Positions 1 through 9,939 are shown, counted from the first letter of the stretch. The stretch: DNA of 64,000 bases from Nansenia antarctica (GCA_963989245.1 OZ022346.1:113501-177500); one strand, 5' to 3'. The notes: generated from the sequence alone by a model not told the origin. A program made the numbers and translations.

Positions 1-987
1 ATGTGTTATCCATACAGGTCAATGTGTTATCCATACAGGTGAATGTGTTATCCATACAGGTCAATGTGTTATCCATACAGGTGAATGTGTTATCCATACA
101 GGTCAATGTGTTATCCATACAGGTCAATGTGTTATCCATACAGGTCAATGTGTTATCCATACAGGTCAATGTGTTATCCATACAGGTCAATGTGTTATCC
201 ATACAGGTCAATGTGTTATCCATACAGGTCAATGTGCTATCCATACAGGTCAATGTGTTATCCATACAGGTGAATGTGTTATCCATACAGGTCAATGTGT
301 TATCCATACAGGTGAATGTGTTATCCATACAGGTCAATGTGTTATCCATTTAGGTCAATGTGTTATCCATACAGGTCAATGTGTTATCCATACAGGTCAA
401 TGTGTTATCCATACAGGTCAATGTGTTATCCATACAGGTGAATGTGTTATCCATACAGGTGAATGTGTTATCCATACAGGTCAATGTGTTATCCATACAG
501 GTGAATGTGTTATCCACACAGGTGAATGTGTTATCCATACAGGTGAATGTGTTATCCATACAGGTCAATGTGTTATCCATACAGGTGAATGTGTTATCCA
601 TACAGGTGAATGTGTTATCCATACAGGTCAATGTGTTATCCATACAGGTGAATGTGTTATCCATACAGGTCAATGTGTTATCCATACAGGTCAATGTGTT
701 ATCCATACAGGTCAATGTGTTATCCATACAGGTCAATGTGTTATCCATACAGGTGAATGTGTTATCCATACAGGTCAATGTGTTATCCACACAGGTGAAT
801 GTGTTATCCATACAGGTGAATGTGTTATCCATACAGGTGAATGTGTTATCCATACAGGTCAATGTGTTATCCATACAGGTGAATGTGTTATCCATACAGG
901 TGAATGTGTTATCCACACAGGTGAATGTGTTATCCATACAGGTGAATGTGTTATCCATACAGGTGAATGTGTTATCCATACAGGTGG
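1..987. repeat. 21-bp minisatellite
   Basis: About 47 head-to-tail copies of a 21-bp unit built on ATGTGTTATCCATACAGGT followed by CA or GA. The two variants are interspersed, and isolated changes occur (for example CATTTAGG near 348 and CCACACAGG near 513, 787 and 913). Because 21 is a multiple of three, several frames stay open on both strands; these are not genes. The array lies downstream of the 2399-2469 snapc4 exon and is probably intronic. Confidence 0.97.
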
Positions 988-994
988 ATGTGAA

Positions 995-1565
995 ACACAC
1001 CACGCCGAGAGGAAAGGAGATCTCAGAGGACAGCAGGAAGAGGTTAGTGAGAGCACATCAGTCTGCAGAAGGCTATGGAAGATGTTCAACTCCATTAGTC
1101 CACTGTGAGGGAAATCATTTACAACGGGAGAGCATTTAACATGACAGCAACTCAGCCTAGAAGTGGACACCCTTCCAAAATATCCCCAAGAGCCACAAGA
1201 AAAATAACAAATCAGGTAAAAACCAACCCAAACATAATATTTAGAGATTTGCAGACTTTTTATTTAAATGAAAATGTTATATTTTGTCCTTTTCTCTAGA
1301 TATTATTTTTGCTGGTGACAGCAAGAGTTATTCTGTGATATTGTTATCATTTTATTAAAAGTTGTATGAGAAATGTGTTGACTAAATGTGACAATATGAA
1401 AAATTCAATAAAATACTGATTATAAAAAATAAAATAAAAACAAGAAGAACACTGAATCAAAATGGCATTCGTGGGAGGGTTTCTAGGAAGAAGCCTCTGC
1501 TGTCAAAAAATAACCAAACTGCCCTTCTTAACTTTGCCAGAGACCATCTGGAAGTCCATTCTCTG
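995..1565 (+). pseudogene. Tc1-like transposase N-terminal relic, interrupted
   Basis: The translation starts with PRGKEISEDSRKRLVRAHQS, typical of the Tc1 transposase paired-like DNA-binding domain. It changes frame near 1090-1105 and continues with RSGHPSKISPRATRKI and a DLQTF segment, the second helix-turn-helix region. Homology stops near 1258 and resumes near 1448 with NGIRGRVSRKKPLLSKNNQ and NFARDHLE. The catalytic D-D-E part is missing. The frameshift, insertion and lack of a C-terminus make this a dead copy. Confidence 0.82.
1260..1446 (+). other. AT-rich insert inside the Tc1 relic
   Basis: About 185 bp separates the two transposase blocks. It is AT-rich, has an AATAAA-like motif near 1409 (TTCAATAAAATACTG) and ends in an A-rich run with AAAATAAAATAAAAAC. 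That arrangement resembles a short retroposed 3' end, but I see no clear target duplication, so the class is unassigned. Confidence 0.4.
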
Positions 1566-1635
1566 TCCATCTGGACAGTGCAACTGCACTAATTGATTTA
1601 TCATTTAGTTTTCCTACTACACTCATGATTCCCTC

Positions 1636-2385
1636 TAAACATCCCTAACCCTAATCATCCCTACCCTGTAATCATCCATACCCTGTAATCACCCCTACCC
1701 TGTAATCATCCCTAACCCTAATCATCCCTAATCATCTCTACCCTGTAATCATCCTAACCTGTAATCATCCCTACCCTGTAATCATCCTAACCTGTAATCA
1801 TCCCTACCCTGTAATCATCTCTACCCTGTAATCATCCCTACCCTGTAATCATCTCTACCCTGTAATCATCCCTAACCTGTAATCATCCCTACCCTGTAAT
1901 CATCCCTACCCTGTAATCATCCTAACCTGTAATCATCCCTACCCTGTAATCATCCCTACCCTGTAATCATCCCTACCCTGTAATCATCCCTACCCTGTAA
2001 TCATCTCTACCCTGTAATCATCCCTACCCTGTAATCATCCCTACCATGTAATCATCCCTACCCTGTAATCATCCCTACCATGTAATCATCCCTACCCTGT
2101 AATCATCCCTACCCTGTAATCATCCCTACCCTGTAATCATCTCTACCCTGTAATCATCCCTACCCTGTAATCATCCCTACCCTGTAATCATCCCTACCCT
2201 GTAATCATCTCTACCCTGTAATCATCCCTACCATGTAATCATCCCTGACCCTTGCCTGTAAACATCCTAACCTGTAATCATCCCTGACCCTTGCCTGTAA
2301 TCATCCCTAACATGTAATCATCCCTGACCCTTGCCTGTAAACATCCCTACCATGTAATCATCCCTGACCCTTGCCTGTAATCACA
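1636..2385. repeat. 17-bp minisatellite
   Basis: About 43 copies of a 17-bp unit, AATCATCCCTACCCTGT, with variants CTCTACC, CCTAACC and CCATGT. The last units (2245-2385) expand to CCTGACCCTTGCCTGTA. It lies just downstream of the donor of the snapc4 exon at 2399-2469, so it is intronic. Confidence 0.96.
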
Positions 2386-2398
2386 CGTTGTTTCTTAC

Positions 2399-2469
2399 CT
2401 GAAGGAAGAGGAGGAAGACGTGCGTGGTGGTAAGTCCCACCTCCTCTGCTCTCTCTCTCACCGCCTTCA
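2399..2469 (-). CDS. snapc4: snapc4 internal exon (C-terminal half)
   Basis: On the minus strand a 71-bp open segment is bounded by an acceptor (TGTGTCTGTAG at 2470-2480) and a consensus donor (TTCAG then GTAAGAAAC at 2398). It begins with two bases of a split codon and encodes 23 residues, KAVRERAEEVGLTTTHVFLL then FLQ. This resembles the SNAP190 stretch around LREQLQQARLASTPVFTLF in the C-terminal half. With the Myb and acidic exons on the same strand at 14-20 kb, that supports snapc4. The next exon lies beyond the left edge. The identification rests on a short match, so it is probable rather than certain. Confidence 0.68.
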
Positions 2470-2755
2470 CTACAGACACACAGAGGGTCAGGGCATCACT
2501 TCCTGGTTCTCTCACCATAACAACCTGGTTCTGTCTCCATAACAACCTGGTTCTGTCTCCATAACAACCAAGTCAAGAAACAAAGTTGAATTAATATACT
2601 ACATTAATATCCATATAAATTAATATAATACACACAGTATTATCAGCTTCTCTGGTTTTACTATGTATAGGTGTGTTTGAGAAAAATAATTAGTTTTCTT
2701 TTATTCTATAAACTACTGACAACATTTCTCCCAAATTCCAAATAAAATATATATA

Positions 2756-2892
2756 TTACATGTATGTATGTATGTATGTATGTATGTATGTATGTATATA
2801 TGTATGTATATATGTATGTATGTATATATGTATGTATATATGTATGTATGTATATATGTATGTAGATATATATGTATGTATGTATGTATGTA
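2756..2892. repeat. (ATGT)n microsatellite
   Basis: About 135 bp of ATGT tetranucleotide with interspersed ATAT units. It abuts the left end of the Tc1-like element that begins at about 2893. Confidence 0.95.
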
Positions 2893-3745
2893 CACTACCG
2901 TTCAAAAGTTTGGGGTCACTTAGAAATGTCCTTATTTTTTAAAGAAAAGCACAGTTTTTTTCAATGAAAATAACATTAAATTAATCAGAAATACACTCAA
3001 TACATTGTTAATGTGGAAAATGACTATTCTAGCTGCAAACATCTGGTTTTTAATGGAATATCTACATAGGTGTGTAGAGGCCCATTTCCAGCAACCGTCA
3101 CTCCAGTGTTCTAATGGTACATTGTGTTTTCTAATCGCGTTAAAAGCTAATGGATGATTAGAAAAACCTTGAAAACCCTTGTGCAATTACGTTAGCACAG
3201 CTGAAAACGGTTTTGCTGGTTAGAGAAGCTATACAAATGGCCTTCCTTTGAGCTAGTTGAGTATCTGGAGCATCACATTTGTGGGTTCGATTATACTCTC
3301 AAAATGGCCAGAAAAAGAGAACCTTCATATGAAACTCGACAGTCTATTCTTGTTCTTAGAAATGAAGGCTATTCCATGTGAGAAGCACAACTGAGCAAGA
3401 AAACAAGTACATTAGAGTCTCTAGTTTGAGAAATAGACGCCTCACAGGTCCTGAACTGGCAGCTTCATTAAATGGTACCCGCAAAACGCCAGTGTCAACG
3501 TCTACAGTGAAGAGGCGACTCCGGGATGCTGGTCTTCTAGGCAGAGTGGCAAAGAAAAGACATATCTGAGACTGGCCAATAAAAGGAAAAGATGAATATG
3601 GGCAAAAGAACACAGACATTGGCCAGAGGAAGATTGGAAAAAAGTGTTATGGACAGACAAATCGAAGTTTGAGGTGTTTGGATCACACAGAAGAACATGC
3701 GCGGGCAAAAATAATCTATTGCCTCTAAAATCACCACGAACAGAA
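2893..3745 (+). pseudogene. Tc1-like element, 3'-truncated relic
   Basis: The left end, ACTACCGTTCAAAAGTTTGG followed by GGTCACTTAGAAATG, is the terminal sequence of a Tc1 family common in fish. The transposase follows from about 3304: MARKREPSYETRQSILVLRN with a stop after GYSM, then RRLTGPELAASLNGTRKTPV, RRLRDAGLLGRVAKK and a first catalytic region translating as LWTDKSKFEVFGSH. It breaks off near 3715, before the second D and the E. Several frames are broken. The usual DES is DKS here (GACAAATCG at 3656). Confidence 0.85.
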
Positions 3746-3955
3746 CGGCGGAGGTACGGGTAAGCAGGTCTCATGTTAGTGTCCTCAAAGGTAAGAGTTT
3801 GTTTTCTTTAACTCAACTGATAGCATTACCTTGCTGTTGTTGTTTACCGAATGCTCCATCTGACTGTCACACTGTGATTTTACTTGTGTAAACAGTTAAT
3901 GAGTAACGTTAGCCGGTTTTGTGCGTGTACTCTCATGTCGGCCTACTTCTATTGA

Positions 3956-3962
<7 letters not shown>
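3746..3962. other. no recognised feature
   Basis: About 215 bp between the truncated Tc1 element and a (GT)n run. I see no exon, RNA gene or known repeat. Confidence 0.4.

Positions 3963-4019
<57 letters not shown>
3963..4019. repeat. (GT)n microsatellite
   Basis: A pure run of about 28 TG dinucleotides. Confidence 0.97.
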
Positions 4020-4044
4020 TAATGCGCGTTCCGCATGTTCCGCT

Positions 4045-4290
4045 GCAGCTGTAGGATATATTGGTATTTGATGACCTTCTATATAAAATCACCTGCTCGG
4101 CTTTAATGACTTAACCGCTATTTAAGAAATTATAATTGTTGCCACCCTATAGTTTTTGGTGAAACTACGTCCTTGTTTTGAGCGCCAGTGCCCGTTTTAT
4201 GCGCGTGCACGCGGGAATTGTTTTTCTAAAGATAACCGCTCCGCCACTAATGGGAAAAATCCTGGAGGAAACACCGATAGCAGTAGTAGT
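4045..4290 (+). repeat. dispersed repeat shared with 18945-19115
   Basis: The segment shares ordered blocks with 18945-19115: TTGGTATTTGATNACC, CTCGGCTTTAATG, AGTTTTTGGTGAAA, CCGCCACTAATG and CCTGGAGGAAACAC. Spacing and intervening sequence differ, so these are diverged copies of one repeat family. No coding capacity is visible and the class is unassigned. Confidence 0.7.
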
Positions 4291-4552
4291 AATGTTTGGC
4301 TAATTCATGGGAGGGTATTTCATTGGGAGTTTATTTTATTGTTTGATTCATTTGATTGGGTAAAAGTATGCATGCAGAGAGTGATTGGCTTAGATAGAAA
4401 TGGGGGCGGGCTTAATGGAGGTAATCTGGGTGGCAGGGAAAACGGAATGACAGTATAGAGCGAGATGGGAGTTGGTAAGTTGAGGTCTGAATGATTGTGT
4501 AGTTTGTTGAATCTTTTCTGTTAGTTCGTTCACTGTTAATTATTTACATGTA
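4291..4552. other. no recognised feature
   Basis: About 260 bp, including AT-rich stretches. A short open frame ends at 4458 but shows no recognisable domain. No gene is supported. Confidence 0.35.
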
Positions 4553-5198
4553 CACTGTAAAAAAAAAAAGTTATTTCACAGAAATTCACTGTATTATTTT
4601 ACAGATTTGTACAGTTTTTCTACATTAAATGTAAATGCCATAAAAATACAGTAAACTACTTTTATTAAAAATAACTTTAAGTTCTGTCACTTTATTGAAG
4701 GTGTTTGATCGTAATAATTGAGGAAAAACCTGTCAAATAACAGTGTTTGACTGCTGAACTTTAAGTTCTGTCACTTTATTGAAGGTGTTTGATCGTAATA
4801 ATTTAGGAAAAACCTGTCAAATAACACCGTTTGACTGCTGAACTTTAAGTTCTGTCACTTTATTGAAGGTGCTTGATCGTAATAATTGAGGAAAAACCTG
4901 TAAAATAACAGTGTTTGACTGCTGAACTTTAAGTTCTGTCACTTTATTGAAGGTGTTTGATCGTAATAATTTAGGAAAAAACTGTAAAATAACAGTGTTT
5001 GACTGCGGAATTTTACGGATGTTTTTGGGTGAAATAACAGTGGTTTTCTGTAAAAAATATAAACATATTTTTCTGTAAATTAATTGCTTTTCCACTTTAT
5101 TTTAATTACACTATTTTACTGTAATTTGACGGTAAGTGTTTGGCAACTTTTGCTGCCAGACTTTTTACCGTTTTTTTACATGTTTTTTTTTTACAGTG
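4553..5198. mobile_element. non-autonomous TIR element with 84-bp internal repeats
   Basis: The ends are CACTGTAAAAAA at the left and TTTTTTACAGTG at the right, inverted repeats flanked by TA on both sides (4551-4552 and 5199-5200). That suggests a TA target duplication as used by Tc1/mariner elements. Inside, an 84-bp unit starting GTTCTGTCACTTTATTGAAG repeats four times, at 4681, 4765, 4849 and 4933. There is no transposase; the internal reading frame on the minus strand only reflects the repeat. Confidence 0.72.
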
Positions 5199-5354
5199 TA
5201 CTAATGGATCAATGTGTTTTCAGTTTTACAATCTGTTAAAGAAGGAAGAAGGAAAAGCAAACCGAATTGTGTCAAGTCTCGTCATTTCACCCGAACTGCC
5301 GGAGTAAGCAGAAGATTCACCCATTCAGCTAACTAGAGGGAGAGCTGAACAAGT

Positions 5355-5419
5355 AATAGTATAGTAGTAGTAGCAGTAGTAGTAGCAGTAGTAGTAGTAA
5401 TAGTATAAGTAGTAGTAGT
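5355..5419. repeat. (AGT)n microsatellite, left part
   Basis: Imperfect AGT triplets. The same microsatellite continues at 9940-10055, so the Gypsy element at 5420-9939 was inserted into a single AGT array. Confidence 0.93.
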
Positions 5420-5611
5420 TGTAATAAATCACGGAGGACTCAACTCAAGGGTTCGTTAACTTTATATATTCAATACTCCCGGCTCACAGTCACATGGCAT
5501 ACAGACACAGTAGCATCACTTATATACCCTCTACTGTCATAACTCAAGCATATCTGTTTACGTCGGTGTCGTGCATAGATTACGTATTGTAGTCACGTCA
5601 ATACTATGACA
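5420..5611 (-). repeat. 3' LTR of the Gypsy element
   Basis: A 192-bp LTR with TG...CA ends on both strands. It differs from the other LTR at GTCATAAC versus GTCGTAAC and TGTTTACG versus TGTTAACG. It lies downstream of pol and directly follows the polypurine tract on the minus strand. Confidence 0.95.
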
Positions 5612-5623
5612 TCTCCCCCTTTT
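5612..5623 (-). promoter_or_regulatory. polypurine tract
   Basis: The minus strand reads AAAAGGGGGAGA directly before the 3' LTR. This is the expected plus-strand DNA primer. Confidence 0.85.
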
Positions 5624-5867
5624 CGTTTCTTTCCTTGGAGTAAACAACAGATGAACATTCTGTAAAACAATGTTATTCTATAGCAATCAATAAACGATAA
5701 TACACAATAATATCAATCAACATTTGGATTAACAAATAATTATCAAATGAACGGTTCACATTCTGGAACTCTTTTGACATTCAGTATTGTGGTTTTACCA
5801 CCAGGAACTCTTTTCCCTTCACTTCCCCCCCCCCAAAAAAAAGAAAGTCATGAGAGGACTTGTTAAC

Positions 5868-8800
5868 TCACAAGTCCAGTCTGACAACCGGTCTGGAGAT
5901 CCGCCCAGACCTGGTCTGTGACAGTCCTTCGGCACCAGCAGGTATGCTGATACTGGCGTTACCTGGCTCCTGATTGGTGTCCTCACGAACAGGTGAGGTA
6001 GGTGCTGTGTCCCCAGCTGGCTGTGGAGCAGGAATTGCCTGGAGGTGGCGTCGGTTGCGTCGGTGTGACACCCCCTGCTGTGTCTCGATGAGATAAGAGC
6101 GAGGCGTGACACTCTCGCTGGTCACGACTGCAGGAGCTGTCCAGGTTTTCTGGTGGTCCAGTTTGGTGAGGACCTTACCACCAGGCTGTAGTGGAGGTAG
6201 GAGTCTCGCCCCATGTCGTCGGTTGTAGTAGAAGGCTTGCTTCCTCTTTTCAGCCTCGTCCTTCTGCTTGATCTGCTGTTTGTCATGCCATGAGGGTTGC
6301 AGGTTCCCCTCGATGGTCGGTAGAGTCGTCCGGATCTTCCGGCCCATTAGAAGTTCAGCTGGGCTGGCCGCCGTTGTACTGCAGGGCGTCGACCTGTAGC
6401 ACATGAGTGCGATGAGAGGGTCTTTCTGTTTCAGGATTCGCTTAGCAACCTGGACCGCCCTTTCTGCATGACCGTTCCCCCGTGCGTTGTGTGGGCTCGA
6501 AGTAATGTGTTCGAAGTCGAGCTTACGTGCCAGGTTTCGAAACTCAGCGCTCGAGAATTGAGGTCCATTGTCGCTGACAACCACATCTGGGATGCCGTAG
6601 CGGGCGCATGTTCCTTTGAGCTTCAAAGCAACTTGAGTACTGGTTGTCGTCGTCATGTGCAGTATCTCAATATACCTTGAGTAGTAGTCTGAGATGACTA
6701 GGTAGTTCTGCTTGTTGTGCTCACAGAGGTCTAGAGCTATACGCTGCCATGGTCTGTCGGGGAGCGGAGTAGATATCAACGGCTCCTTCTGCTGTGCTCT
6801 TCTCAACTCACAACAGGACTGACACGAATAGACAATGTTCTTGAGCTGTGTGGAAATGCCGGGCCACCAGACCCTACACTTTGAGAGTCCTTGATGTCCA
6901 TCGTGGATTCTATCGAGGATGTCTGCTCTCATTGTCGCTGGTATCACTATGCGGCTTCCTCTGACGACGAGCCTGTCGTACTCTGAAAGTTCATCTTGTG
7001 TAGCGAAGTACTCACGTATGTCACTTGGTACTTGGTATGCGTGCTCAGGCCATCCTGACCTGATGTACCTGATCACCGTTTGCAGCCTCTCGTCGGCCGC
7101 AGTAGCTGCTCGTATGCTGTCCATCTTTCGTGGGCTAGCTGGCAAACTGTCCATGACAGCTGCAATGTAACACTCCACCTCAGAGTGTGTGTCTCTCCCG
7201 TTCTCAGTGTGGCTCAGAGGGCTCCTTGACAGTGTGTCTGCCACTACAAGGGTCTTCCCAGGCGCATAACTAGCTACTGGCTTAAAGCGCATGAGCCGCA
7301 TGAGAAGTCTCTGGCACCTTAGTGGGACGTTGTCCAAGTCCTTACTGTTCATTAGTGGGACCAGGGGCTTGTGGTCGGTCACTAGATCGAAGGTCTCGAG
7401 GCCGTAGAGGTATTTCTCAAACCTCTCACAGGCCCAGACACTCGCCAGACATTCTTTCTCGATCTGAGCGTATCTGGTTTCTGCATCCGTCAGCCTCCTG
7501 GAACAGTATGCGACTGGCTTCCAATCCTTTCCATGGAGCTGCAGCAACACGCCGCCGAGCCTGTAGCTGCTTGCATCAGCTGAGACTGCAGTGGGTCGGT
7601 TGGCGTCGTAGAATACCAATACTGGTGATGTCATCAGGAGCTCTTTCACCTTCTCAAAGGCTGTGTGTTGTGCTGGGCCCCAGGTCCAGGCTGTCTTGGA
7701 CTTGAGCAGCTCGTACAGTGGCTGGCCCACTGTGGACAGGTTCGGCACATATTTACCGAGATAGTTTACCATGCCAAGGACACGTTTGAGCTCATGCACG
7801 TTCTCTGGTGCTGCGAGCTCCCGGATGGCTTGCACTTTTGCTGGATCAGGCCGCACACCTATGGCGTCGACCACCTGTCCCAGAAAGCTGAGCTGTGTCT
7901 GCCTTAGCTTACACTTCTCCTTGTTGAGCTTGAGCCCAGAAGATTCGACTCTCTCCAGGACCTTCTGGAGATGGAGATCATGTTCTTCCAAGTCCTTTCC
8001 GTACACGACTATATCGTCCATATAGACTGCGACGCCTAGCAGGCCTTGGAGTGTCTCAGTCATCTTCCTTTGGAATATCTCCGGGGCGCTCGTTATTCCG
8101 AACGGCAGGCGCCGGAAACAGTACCTTGCAAATGGAGTGATGAATGTGGTGAGCCGGCTACTCTCGCTGTGCAGAGGTATCTGGAAGAACCCCGAGGCTG
8201 CATCCAGGCTGGAGAACACCGTTGCTCCACTCAGCTCGGCTATGATCTCTTCTGGTGTAGGTAGGATGAATCTCTCTCTCTTGACCTGTTCGTTCAGTTT
8301 CTTGAGATCAACACATATACGCACCTTTCCATTCTTCTTGAGCACAGGCACCATAGGGGCACACCAGTCAGTTGGCTCGGTCACCTCCTCTATGATACCA
8401 TTCTCCTCCATGCGGCGTAGCTCCTCTCTGACCTTGGGCCTCAGCGGTATTGGGACCCTGCGCGCTGTGTGCACCGCATATGGAGTGGCGTTGTCCTTGA
8501 GCTGTATCTTCACAGGCTCCGTCTTGAGTGTGCCATGCTCACCGAAGGCACTATGGACCTCCTCGATGCGTTTCACAAGGCCCATCTCTGCTGCTGTGGA
8601 CCTGCTGAGTAAGTTGTTGACAGACTGTCCTCTGATGACGAACACTGGGAACGAGTATGACTTGCTCTTGTATGTAGTGCTAGCTTGGAATTGTCCTTGA
8701 CAGTCTAATTGACCCCCTGGGCTGGTGAGTGATACACTGGTCTGTTTCAGTTCCCTCTCTGGAATAAGCATGTTAAAAGTCTCTTCACACATAACACTGG

Positions 8801-9122
8801 CATCAGCTCCTGTATCAATTTTAAACTTCACTGATGTTGCACCAATGAGAAGCTGCACATTCCACTGCTCAACACTCGTTTTTGCATTCACTGATCCCAT
8901 GTAGTGTTCTTCCTGCTCATCTGTCTCATCCTTTACTTCACTCACCGCTTTGGTTTTGCACTGGCTCTGCCAGTGTCCTGTCCTGTTGCATTTATTGCAT
9001 GTCGTATTTCGAGCTGGGCACCTCTCTGGGTCAATGTGCTCCGTTTTCCCACACCGGCCGCACTTCCCTCCACGCTCCGCGGCTCTTCCTCCTCTCTGGT
9101 CATTTCGCCGCCATTTTAGATT
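5868..9122 (-). CDS. Gypsy nucleocapsid-pol polyprotein
   Basis: One open frame runs from 9122, just after a frame stop, to 5868. At 8958-9065 it encodes two CCHC knuckles (CGRCGKTEH...C and CNKCNRTGHWQSQC). Counting from 8945, the order is aspartic protease (DTGA near residue 44), reverse transcriptase (YMDD at 308-311), RNase H (catalytic D near 457, SADAS), and integrase with H681, H684, C708, C711 then D739, D792 and E828, a D,D35E triad. No inactivating stop or frameshift is visible. It overlaps gag by 7 nt in the -1 frame and no ATG opens it, so it is probably made as a gag-pol fusion. Unspliced translation by -1 shifting in the A-rich overlap is inferred. Confidence 0.93.
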   Translation of the reverse strand, partial: NLKWRRNDQRGGRAAERGGKCGRCGKTEHIDPERCPARNTTCNKCNRTGHWQSQCKTKAVSEVKDETDEQEEHYMGSVNAKTSVEQWNVQLLIGATSVKFKIDTGADASVMCEETFNMLIPERELKQTSVSLTSPGGQLDCQGQFQASTTYKSKSYSFPVFVIRGQSVNNLLSRSTAAEMGLVKRIEEVHSAFGEHGTLKTEPVKIQLKDNATPYAVHTARRVPIPLRPKVREELRRMEENGIIEEVTEPTDWCAPMVPVLKKNGKVRICVDLKKLNEQVKRERFILPTPEEIIAELSGATVFSSLDAASGFFQIPLHSESSRLTTFITPFARYCFRRLPFGITSAPEIFQRKMTETLQGLLGVAVYMDDIVVYGKDLEEHDLHLQKVLERVESSGLKLNKEKCKLRQTQLSFLGQVVDAIGVRPDPAKVQAIRELAAPENVHELKRVLGMVNYLGKYVPNLSTVGQPLYELLKSKTAWTWGPAQHTAFEKVKELLMTSPVLVFYDANRPTAVSADASSYRLGGVLLQLHGKDWKPVAYCSRRLTDAETRYAQIEKECLASVWACERFEKYLYGLETFDLVTDHKPLVPLMNSKDLDNVPLRCQRLLMRLMRFKPVASYAPGKTLVVADTLSRSPLSHTENGRDTHSEVECYIAAVMDSLPASPRKMDSIRAATAADERLQTVIRYIRSGWPEHAYQVPSDIREYFATQDELSEYDRLVVRGSRIVIPATMRADILDRIHDGHQGLSKCRVWWPGISTQLKNIVYSCQSCCELRRAQQKEPLISTPLPDRPWQRIALDLCEHNKQNYLVISDYYSRYIEILHMTTTTSTQVALKLKGTCARYGIPDVVVSDNGPQFSSAEFRNLARKLDFEHITSSPHNARGNGHAERAVQVAKRILKQKDPLIALMCYRSTPCSTTAASPAELLMGRKIRTTLPTIEGNLQPSWHDKQQIKQKDEAEKRKQAFYYNRRHGARLLPPLQPGGKVLTKLDHQKTWTAPAVVTSESVTPRSYLIETQQGVSHRRNRRHLQAIPAPQPAGDTAPTSPVREDTNQEPGNASISIPAGAEGLSQTRSGRISRPVVRLDL

Positions 9123-9706
9123 TTATTTCGCGCTCCCCGCACTTCTTGTACGGCTGCGGTGGCTACATTAGCCTCCTCCTGTGCATTGACTTGCATGTTA
9201 ACGGTCTCCGACTGCCGAACAGACTGTATGGTTAGCGCCAAAGTGAGACCTGACATGAGCTGCAATTTACGAGACTGCTCCTTATCCACAATCCCCACTA
9301 CGATCCGGTCCCGAATGTTCTCATCCCTTACTTGGCCGAACTCACAGTGTTCTGATAGGTCATAAAGAGCTCTGATAAATGTCTCTGCCTGCTCACCACG
9401 CCACTGCACTCTCTGGTAAAAGACGGCGCGCTCGTGGATAATGTTCCGTCTTGGGAAAAAGTACTCATCAAATTTGTTCATCACAACGTTGTAACTATTC
9501 GCATGACTTGCTTCGGTAAACGTGAACGATTTGAAGATATTATCCGCTTCACTCCCCATTGCATATATCAAGGAACATACTTGTATTGCTCCCGTCTTCT
9601 TGTTGAGCCCGGTAGCTACTCGAAATCTCTCAAAGCGCCTTTTCCAGTCGGTCCACTCCGTCGGTTTATCAAAAGAAAAACTATCCGGTGGGTTAAATTT
9701 CGCCAT
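9116..9706 (-). CDS. Gypsy gag (capsid part)
   Basis: A 196-residue open frame starts at ATG 41 bases inside the 5' LTR with MAKFNPPDSFSFDKPTEWTD. The block WKRRFERFRVATGLNKKTG and the LIYAMGSEADNIF segment are typical of Mag-like capsid proteins. The product would form the retrotransposon particle. The frame ends at 9116 before any zinc knuckle; the knuckles occur just downstream in the -1 frame that continues into pol. Gag is otherwise undamaged. Confidence 0.9.
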   Translation of the reverse strand: MAKFNPPDSFSFDKPTEWTDWKRRFERFRVATGLNKKTGAIQVCSLIYAMGSEADNIFKSFTFTEASHANSYNVVMNKFDEYFFPRRNIIHERAVFYQRVQWRGEQAETFIRALYDLSEHCEFGQVRDENIRDRIVVGIVDKEQSRKLQLMSGLTLALTIQSVRQSETVNMQVNAQEEANVATAAVQEVRGARNKI

Positions 9707-9729
9707 GATTTACTGACTTTAGCAAAAAT

Positions 9730-9747
9730 GGTCCGCTGCTGACACCA
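9730..9747 (-). promoter_or_regulatory. primer-binding site
   Basis: Immediately inside the 5' LTR the minus strand reads TGGTGTCAGCAGCGGACC. It begins with TGG, as expected of a site complementary to a tRNA 3' CCA. The TGGTGTCAG core resembles leucine-tRNA-type sites of other Gypsy elements; the exact tRNA is inferred. Confidence 0.75.
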
Positions 9748-9939
9748 TGTAATAAATCACGGAGGACTCAACTCAAGGGTTCGTTAACTTTATATATTCA
9801 ATACTCCCGGCTCACAGTCACATGGCATACAGACACAGTAGCATCACTTATATACCCTCTACTGTCGTAACTCAAGCATATCTGTTAACGTCGGTGTCGT
9901 GCATAGATTACGTATTGTAGTCACGTCAATACTATGACA
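9748..9939 (-). repeat. 5' LTR of the Gypsy element
   Basis: A 192-bp copy matching 5420-5611 at all but two bases. It would carry the element's promoter on the minus strand. The primer-binding site directly follows it at 9747. Confidence 0.95.

Larger units (their letters stand above)
5420..9939 (-). mobile_element. Ty3/Gypsy LTR retrotransposon, full-length (Mag-like)
   Basis: Two 192-bp direct LTRs (5420-5611 and 9748-9939) bound a 4.1-kb interior. GTAGT flanks both sides (5415-5419 and 9940-9944) as a possible 5-bp target duplication, though it lies within an AGT array and so is weak evidence. In minus-strand order are the 5' LTR, primer-binding site, gag, protease-RT-RNase H-integrase, polypurine tract and 3' LTR. 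No envelope gene is present. The LTRs differ at two positions (near 5540 and 5561), so insertion was recent. The short LTRs and the gag sequence suggest the Mag lineage; that placement is inference. Confidence 0.95.

Noticed and set aside
3..1139. Open frames with a repeated seven-residue unit
   Set aside because: The 21-bp minisatellite is a multiple of three, so frames remain open without selection. Only the last part is a Tc1 relic.
4156..4458. 100-residue plus-strand frame
   Set aside because: It lies in a dispersed repeat shared with 18.9 kb where the frame is not kept, and has no recognisable domain.
4817..5095. 92-residue minus-strand frame with repeated segments
   Set aside because: It is read through the 84-bp tandem units of a MITE.
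7322..8700. Plus-strand frames of 127-187 residues inside the Gypsy element
   Set aside because: They are antisense to the intact pol frame.
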